Source: Citrus sinensis
Taxonomy: Eukaryota; Streptophyta; Magnoliopsida; Sapindales; Rutaceae
Direction: 5' to 3'
Assembly (NCBI RefSeq): GCF_022201045.2
Contig: NC_068564.1
Span: 29,293,001-29,357,000, forward strand
Length of the DNA: 64,000 bases
Below the pieces are notes generated by a model. The model worked only from the letters and a program-made list of their open reading frames with translations, ran no database searches and was not told where the DNA came from. Both the position numbers and the translations under genes were made by a program. Shown one piece after another: positions 57,860 through 64,000 of this stretch (the first letter of the stretch is position 1; the number at the start of each line of letters is the position of its first letter).

Positions 57860-60800
57860 TTACCACATGATGTTGAATCTACTCTTCTGCCGGAACTGCT
57901 TCTTTGTTGCACACCAGGCCCCAGGAAAGGTGCTTAACTGCATAACCACAGCACACAGATTGATTAGAAAAGAGTTTAATGAGCATAAATCAAAAAATAT
58001 CCGATAATGCTATAGTATTATGTCAATTGATAGAAACCAATACTCAACATGGGAGAATACAGCTACAGACTACATAAAGTAAGCCCATGTCATAATATAT
58101 ATGGAACCCTACATTAAGCATCTGAAATGGAAGGAAACACATGCAAATAGGCATGTAGGAACATTTCACTGATGTAGTGAAGGAGCTTACGTTGCCTACA
58201 AGTTTTGCCCCGAACCATGCAGTGTCTGCACCATAAGGAGGAGGAATGACTCTAATTCCATTGGAGATGGATGAGGGGAGAAGTCCACGTAGTTCTTTCT
58301 CTAGCCTTTCTGGGTAAAGCTCAGAGACAAAGCTTCATAAGCTGATTTATTCAAATATATTTCACTCTAATATATCTATCTTCATCTTGTTTAACGTTTA
58401 GAGGGCACCAAAAAGAAAGGGATCCTCATTGCAACTACAAAAATTTATCAGGGTTAAGAAATTATTGCTTATTGAAGCTGTTTCTTATACCTGCAAGGCC
58501 AGGCAAACACGCAGATCCCCCAGTCAAAATCACAGTCTTGAACCAAGCATCATCACCTGACAATTCTGCGTAATGGCAATGGTCCATACAAAGTGCTACT
58601 GCCTGGTCTAAACCCATAGTGCGCCTGAGACAAGGGAACACAATTGTTTACTCAACAAGTTAAGGGAGTTGCAACTTATGGTATTAGACATCCTAAATAA
58701 TGAACTACAAATAGTGCAATTAAAATAAGGACCACGTTCCTGCGCCAGGGTCCTCACGGACTAATTCTTAAGAACAAACGCCTCAATTTAACTAAATAGG
58801 ATCACTGATATTCAACATCTGAGGGAAATATGACTTTCTTTCTCTTTTAAATAAATTAAAAAAGGTTTCTTAAACAGTCTTTAGAGCTTGAGAATAGGCT
58901 TGCTGTTCAAAAGTTTATATTGGTCTTCAAGGCTCATCCAAGGAAAACATCTCCATGAAAGTCCTTCAGCGGCATTTACTTAAAATTTGTAGCGTGAAAT
59001 GCAATGAAGTGCAATTAGATCTATTTCGTGAGGAAGCATCCAGATTAATATTAGCAATAAATCAATTTTATGGTCGTCTTGGCTGGACCAATAAAATGAG
59101 GTATCCAGGCTCCGTTTAGAAAAACCCAATTGGTAATATATCTATGATTATTACTTATATCATAAACGATTCCTTTATTCGAAAAGCGATCTCAAACGTT
59201 AATCAACGGAATGCTAAATATGATGAATATGTCAAATATTTGGCGGAAGACATGAAAGAAATGAATTAAAAAAGGGGTAAGTCATAGCAAAAAAGAGATA
59301 AATAACAGAATCATTCAAGAATAGAACTTACACATCTGCCATACGCGGCTGAAATAAGATTTCCCCAGTTTGAAAGCGTTCTTTCGAGAGGGTAAACCAT
59401 CCTTCTCCAGCAATTTCCAATGATGCTTGTGTATCTTTTGATAACTCAGCTTTATAATCAGCAGCAACATAACATAGTTTCTGTAATTCCATGTTGCCAA
59501 ATGAGGGATCAGACAACTTGAACAGGAAGCATTTCCATATTGAAAGACAGCACATGTGGATTAAGAATTCCAAAAAAAACAGGGACAATGCAGAAAAGCA
59601 ATCAATTTCATCAAATATACAAGATATGTATAATCTTTAATCAGATACAAAGGAAAAGCACGGAGCATTAGACGACTTCACTAATATTAAATATAAAAAT
59701 GATGAAAAGTTATGTTTTAGAAATCACAATCACCAAGCATGCACGTAGAAGGTAACAATCAAATCCCTACTTCCCTACTTTAAAAGATACGACATAAGGT
59801 TCCCATCAACAAAAATTACAATATAGCAACCAAGATTTCACTTGAGAGGAGGATAGGAGTACCTCTTTCAGTGTGCGAACAGTGTACAGCGATCCAAAAT
59901 TTATGTTATTCTGTTGCATCAGCAACCTAAGATATCCTGTGAGTTTTAATGCTCCCAGTCCCATTACTTCCACACCCACCTTGCGCATTACTTTACCATG
60001 TAAAACTACAAAACCAAACCGCAATCCCTTATGAATCCAATATCCGATGATTTTGAGTGAAAGAAGTCGATAGAAAGGAATGAAGGATGAGCTCAGTTAA
60101 ACTAACATTTGGAAAACCAAAGAAAGAAAAAACAAAATTTTGATACATCATTAAAAGCTGTGGACATAAACAAAGCACCCTTATTTTATACATCTTGCAC
60201 ACAGTGAGCCATATGTGAGAGTTAATGGCCGCTTTTCAACACTTTGCAGTTGATTCAAAATAAACTAAAGAAGAAGAAAAGCTCACTTGGAACAACAGAA
60301 GTGACCTGGAAACCAATATTAACAACAATTCCTGAAGTTCGTTTTGCTGCATATAAAGCCAAAGTTGCCTGTATATTTATATATACTTGAGCAGTCAGTG
60401 GGATTAACAAGAGAAAGGAGGGATTATCTCTCTGTAACTAAGCTGAAGAACTCCCTTTTCCAAAAAGGATAAAGAACTTCAATTTGACCGTTCAAAACTA
60501 AAAGGATATAAATAAAAGCCTCTGTGGCACAAACTTGTTCAAGTTATGTCCCTCATAAGCCGAAGCACACCACAGAAATGAGAACTATAATTATGCCACC
60601 ATTAGCTTCTTAGTAGTTTTTTACATTTTTTTTTTTGGGGGAGGGGGGGTGGGGGGGGTAGTGGCCAACACGCTATATTTGTTTGGTAAGACCTACCTGA
60701 TTGACGGCACAGACAGCTGGAACATTTAGGTCAAACAGGACTTGTTGGAAGCAATCCTTAAGCTGCCGTCTTGATGCTTTTGCATTTTCAGTATCTGGAA

Positions 60801-63656
60801 TATAAGATAAAGAAAACAAGTGATATGGATGATAGTAAACTGAAAGGACTTGTAAGTATTAAATAAACTCCCATAATTAGCCAATATTTTTCACATCTGG
60901 CCAAAATAGCACCTATTTTTTATTTTAAACTTTAGGAGATCAAGGATTTCAGCACCATGACAAAGCTTCTCTTTCTTTTAAAAAAAGAGTAAAAATGAAT
61001 GTATAATAAAAACATACAGTGTCAGATTGACAACCAGCAGAAAGCAAGTGCATGACAAAACATGCATCAGAAGTTCATAAAAATTATTCATTCATGGGCA
61101 TACGTAGGGGTCATTTCTAAATTGACGAATGAGCTGCCATGCAATGTGGAGAACCTTATCTTAACAATTATGTATAAGCAAGAAGCTCATTACCACAAAT
61201 TTAATAGCTGCAGAGCCATCCTCTATTACCAAATCACCAAGAACCAAAATGATTGTCCCAAGAAAGAAAGCAATTAGTAGACTCCATAAGAAATGGCCTA
61301 ATTTTCAATAGCATCTTGTTCAGACAGAGAGAGCATAAATTCCAAAAATTTAAACTCAAACAAATAATAGCAGGAAAAAGTGGTATGGTCTTAGAGCTGA
61401 GTTGAATGTAACTAACCGTCATAATGGCAGATTGGAATAGACACCACAATTGGCTGCGTGGATGGTTTCACCTGCATCCTGTAACAACAAGGGTTAGCAT
61501 ACTAAGACCAAAAATTGCGTCAAAACACAGAAGGATCAGCAAGCTCAATCTTGTACAGCACATGTTATATAATTAATCCCCAGCATATCTTAATAAAATA
61601 GAACTTTATTAAACATTAGTCATTAGATTTATCCATGTCCAAAGATATAATTACAGAAATTAACAATCGACTTCGCACCCATATATCTAATGCTGCAAAA
61701 TATGTACGATAACAGTTAAATGACCCCTCATCCTTGTTCATGTGTGTTGGTAAATGAATGCGAGAAAGAGAAATTTTTTGTGTTTTTTCTTTTTTATTTT
61801 AAAAAAAAAGAAACCTGGAATAGTCAACAGCAAAATAGACATAAAATAGGAAAAACAAACCTGCTGTATATAGTTGCAAAAAAATGTCGAAGTCTTGAGT
61901 ACATCGGAGACTCAATATTGCCAAATTCCTATGCATCACATGGGTTTAGAATGGAGAAAAATGTTGTGAAATTCATCTATGAAACAATAAGCATAGCTGG
62001 AAAATCATTTCATGACTAAATGATATTTCACATTTAAGTAACATTTGTTTCAAAGAAACTTTTAACCGAACTGCTAGTTCAGTGGAAACCTCACCAAAAA
62101 TGTTGCTGTTCGCCCAGAAGGACAATCATACTTGCTCCAACCAAACTTGCAATAACCTGAACCACCTACAGAAACGATCAAGAGGAAACACAATACAAAT
62201 TTCAAGAAGGACAGTTTTAAAACAAATGACGCAGACAAACTCAAGAAATAGGAAAGAGACGACTACAATGATTCAAAGAATAATTCATACAATGCCCTTA
62301 AATTGGAACAACAGTATACCCAATTACCCACCACACCGCAATGAAGAACAAAAATTGACAAGAGATTTCGAAGTACTCACCATCAATGATAACAGAACCA
62401 GGAACTTGGGCCCGTTGGCCATAAATATGCATGAATGATAAGCCAGTCGCCAAAGTTCTGCAATAAAAATCATTTTGACAAGGACATTAGGTTAGCACAA
62501 CTAAATTAACAACTCTTATCAGTTATTCCCCACCCCCCTCCCCGCCCCCGCCAAAAAAAAAAAAGAAGGTATGAATATGACTACTTTATGCACAAAAATA
62601 TCCTATTACTCACTTTTCACAACAGACCACAAAAGCTCAGTCATCAAATGTCCAGTCTTCAACAGTCAACTAACTTCCATAAGATTCAATTTAAGCAACC
62701 ATCAATAATTATAATGATAATCTACCCCATATTAAAGTCCTGTCTGTCCAGTGTATACATATCAATAATCAAGCATTAGAAATTGAATACTCATTGATTA
62801 AAATCCAAAATTTAAGGTTTTTCCCTATCATCAAGCACCAAAATACCTACCTTTGCACTATTGATGAATAAAAAATCTAAAACCAATTCAGAACCTTAAC
62901 TAATAAAAGATCATATTCTTTTTTCCTAATCAAAATTCGTCATTAACCCAAAAAATTCTACCTAATATGATCCAATCAAATCAATATTACTACTTCCATA
63001 AACTTCAATTTAACCCCTACTTAGAATGACAATCTTCAATTAATCCCTCAAAAAGTGTCAAAACATCAATTTATCCCCAATTACGACTAGAAAGACAAAA
63101 AAGAAATCCATCAACGTGCCCTTATTTGCCCTCGTCTTCTGAACAAAAATAGATAAATTAAGACTTTCACAGGAGATGAATTAAAAATTCTCATTCTATC
63201 TGAGGGATGAATTGAAATTTATCCCTTAGCTGAGTACACTATTTCACCCAATAGCACCTCAAACAGTGAAAATTTCACAATTTTCACTTTCATCCATTTT
63301 CTAAGCAACCAAACAGAATTTCCACAGTAATTCACTCACTGGTAAGGATATCCCGATCCGAGAGTTGTTTCACCGAAGAAAATGGAGTCCCACGGCTCTT
63401 GCTGATGCTGTAGAAAGAAAATCCACAGACGATTATCAGATACAAGCGCGCGCCACGACTTGCTGACAACACAGAGCTTCGCCGCCTCCTTTGGACCAAT
63501 CAATTTCACAATTTGAATAAGTACATCCCACGGTATCTGATCAAATGCACCTAAAGATGACGACTCAGTCGTACAACTAGGCCGAGCGGACGAGTCGCCG
63601 GTCGAACAAGTCCGAGACGACATCGTTTCCCATACTCTTCTCAACAACATCGCCAT
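57860..63656 (-). CDS. ARP8: Actin-related protein 8 (F-box plus actin fold)
   Basis: A 465-aa plant-specific actin-related protein with an N-terminal F-box. Minus-strand exons: 63656-63340, 62457-62381, 62165-62095, 61928-61861, 61478-61417, 60794-60697, 60368-60287, 60005-59863, 59480-59332, 58624-58491, 58309-58191, 57937-57860. Phases fit throughout. The F-box is about residues 37-82 (IPWDVLIQIVKLIGPKEAAK). The actin fold starts near 127 with SVIIDGGSGYCKFGWSKY, followed by SPMYSRLRHFFATIYSR, TSGIVVNIGF and ILTGGSACLPGLA. The C-terminus is FRQKSRFNIMW. The Arabidopsis protein is of similar length. ARP8 has been placed at the nucleolus, and the F-box suggests an SCF link, but no substrate is known. 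The first ATG is used; a second in-frame ATG (codon 3) is also possible. Confidence 0.94.
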
Positions 63657-63786
63657 CTTTCACTTTCAGCTCATCGGTTTTGAATTTTCCAGGATAATTG
63701 TTCTGTTTTCTTTCTGAGGAAACTAAACTGATCTTGTTTTGACTCGAAGATGAGTGGCGACGTTAAGGTTGACGGGAGGGAGCGTG

Positions 63787-63910
63787 ACGTGGGATAATTA
63801 TAGTGGTTACACGTGGTAACAGTTGCAATACAGATTCTTTAACCTTTTTTATTAAGTTTTTTTGGAGATTCTTTAACTTGTCCACCTTTTTTATTGTGAT
63901 TTGCCACGTG
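63787..63910 (-). promoter_or_regulatory. Cluster of ACGT (G-box/ABRE-like) elements upstream of ARP8
   Basis: TGACGTGG (63785-63792), ACACGTGG (63809-63816) and CCACGTGG (63904-63911) occur within 130 bp, 130-255 bp before the ARP8 start codon. CACGTG cores bind bZIP and bHLH factors. The rest of the interval to the window end shows nothing coding; a gene beyond the window could share the region. Confidence 0.5.
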
Positions 63911-64000
63911 GGACTCGTGTGGCTTTAAGTGGGGTCCGCTAGAAAACTGTCAGTACTCAGTTGCTTGCAAAAGACCTGAACCTTCGTATGAGTGCAAAGC

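Overview
The window is nuclear DNA of a eudicot plant. The genes have many short introns with GT-AG borders, AT-rich intergenic DNA, plant-only families (Sec14-nodulin proteins, LORELEI-like GPI proteins, CC-NB-LRR resistance genes) and many small DNA transposons. A woody eudicot such as Citrus is my best guess from remembered protein resemblance; I could not test it by search.

Layout. 1-1131 (-): 5' part of THO complex subunit 3. 3674-8386 (+): a KH/STAR RNA-binding protein. 9120-17215: a transposon-rich graveyard of a CC-NB-LRR gene. An N-terminal coiled-coil remnant (about 10131) and a C-terminal remnant (about 14957-16375) are separated by a hAT-like element with a MULE-type foldback nested in it, and by a 2.7-kb element with ~110-bp terminal inverted repeats that carries host-like exons (a Pack-MULE candidate). 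19603-23964 (+): an intact single-exon CC-NB-LRR of 1453 aa. 25222-26814 (-): EF-hand protein CML21-like. 30683-31951 (+): class I ubiquitin-conjugating enzyme with a 5'UTR intron. About 32-42 kb is gene-poor, with a near-perfect hairpin and a 1.2-kb hAT-like element with an 8-bp target duplication. 43411-47183 (+): Sec14-nodulin phospholipid transfer protein, SFH9-like, 14 coding exons. 48780-57064: a recent tandem duplication of a LORELEI-like GPI-anchored protein gene. The duplication breakpoint lies in the last exon, so the upstream copy has lost its GPI signal. A 2.5-kb LTR-like insertion with a large internal inverted repeat sits upstream of the downstream copy. 57860-63656 (-): ARP8, an F-box/actin-related protein.

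The genes form no pathway together; the order is ordinary plant synteny. The most unusual parts are the LORELEI-like pair with a natural GPI-loss allele and a dated insertion, the Pack-MULE candidate with a broken but still spliceable host gene, and the transposon-dismembered resistance gene beside an intact paralogue. I saw no CRISPR array, rRNA, convincing tRNA or viral gene. All splice models were assembled by eye from reading frame continuity and GT-AG borders and have no transcript support here.
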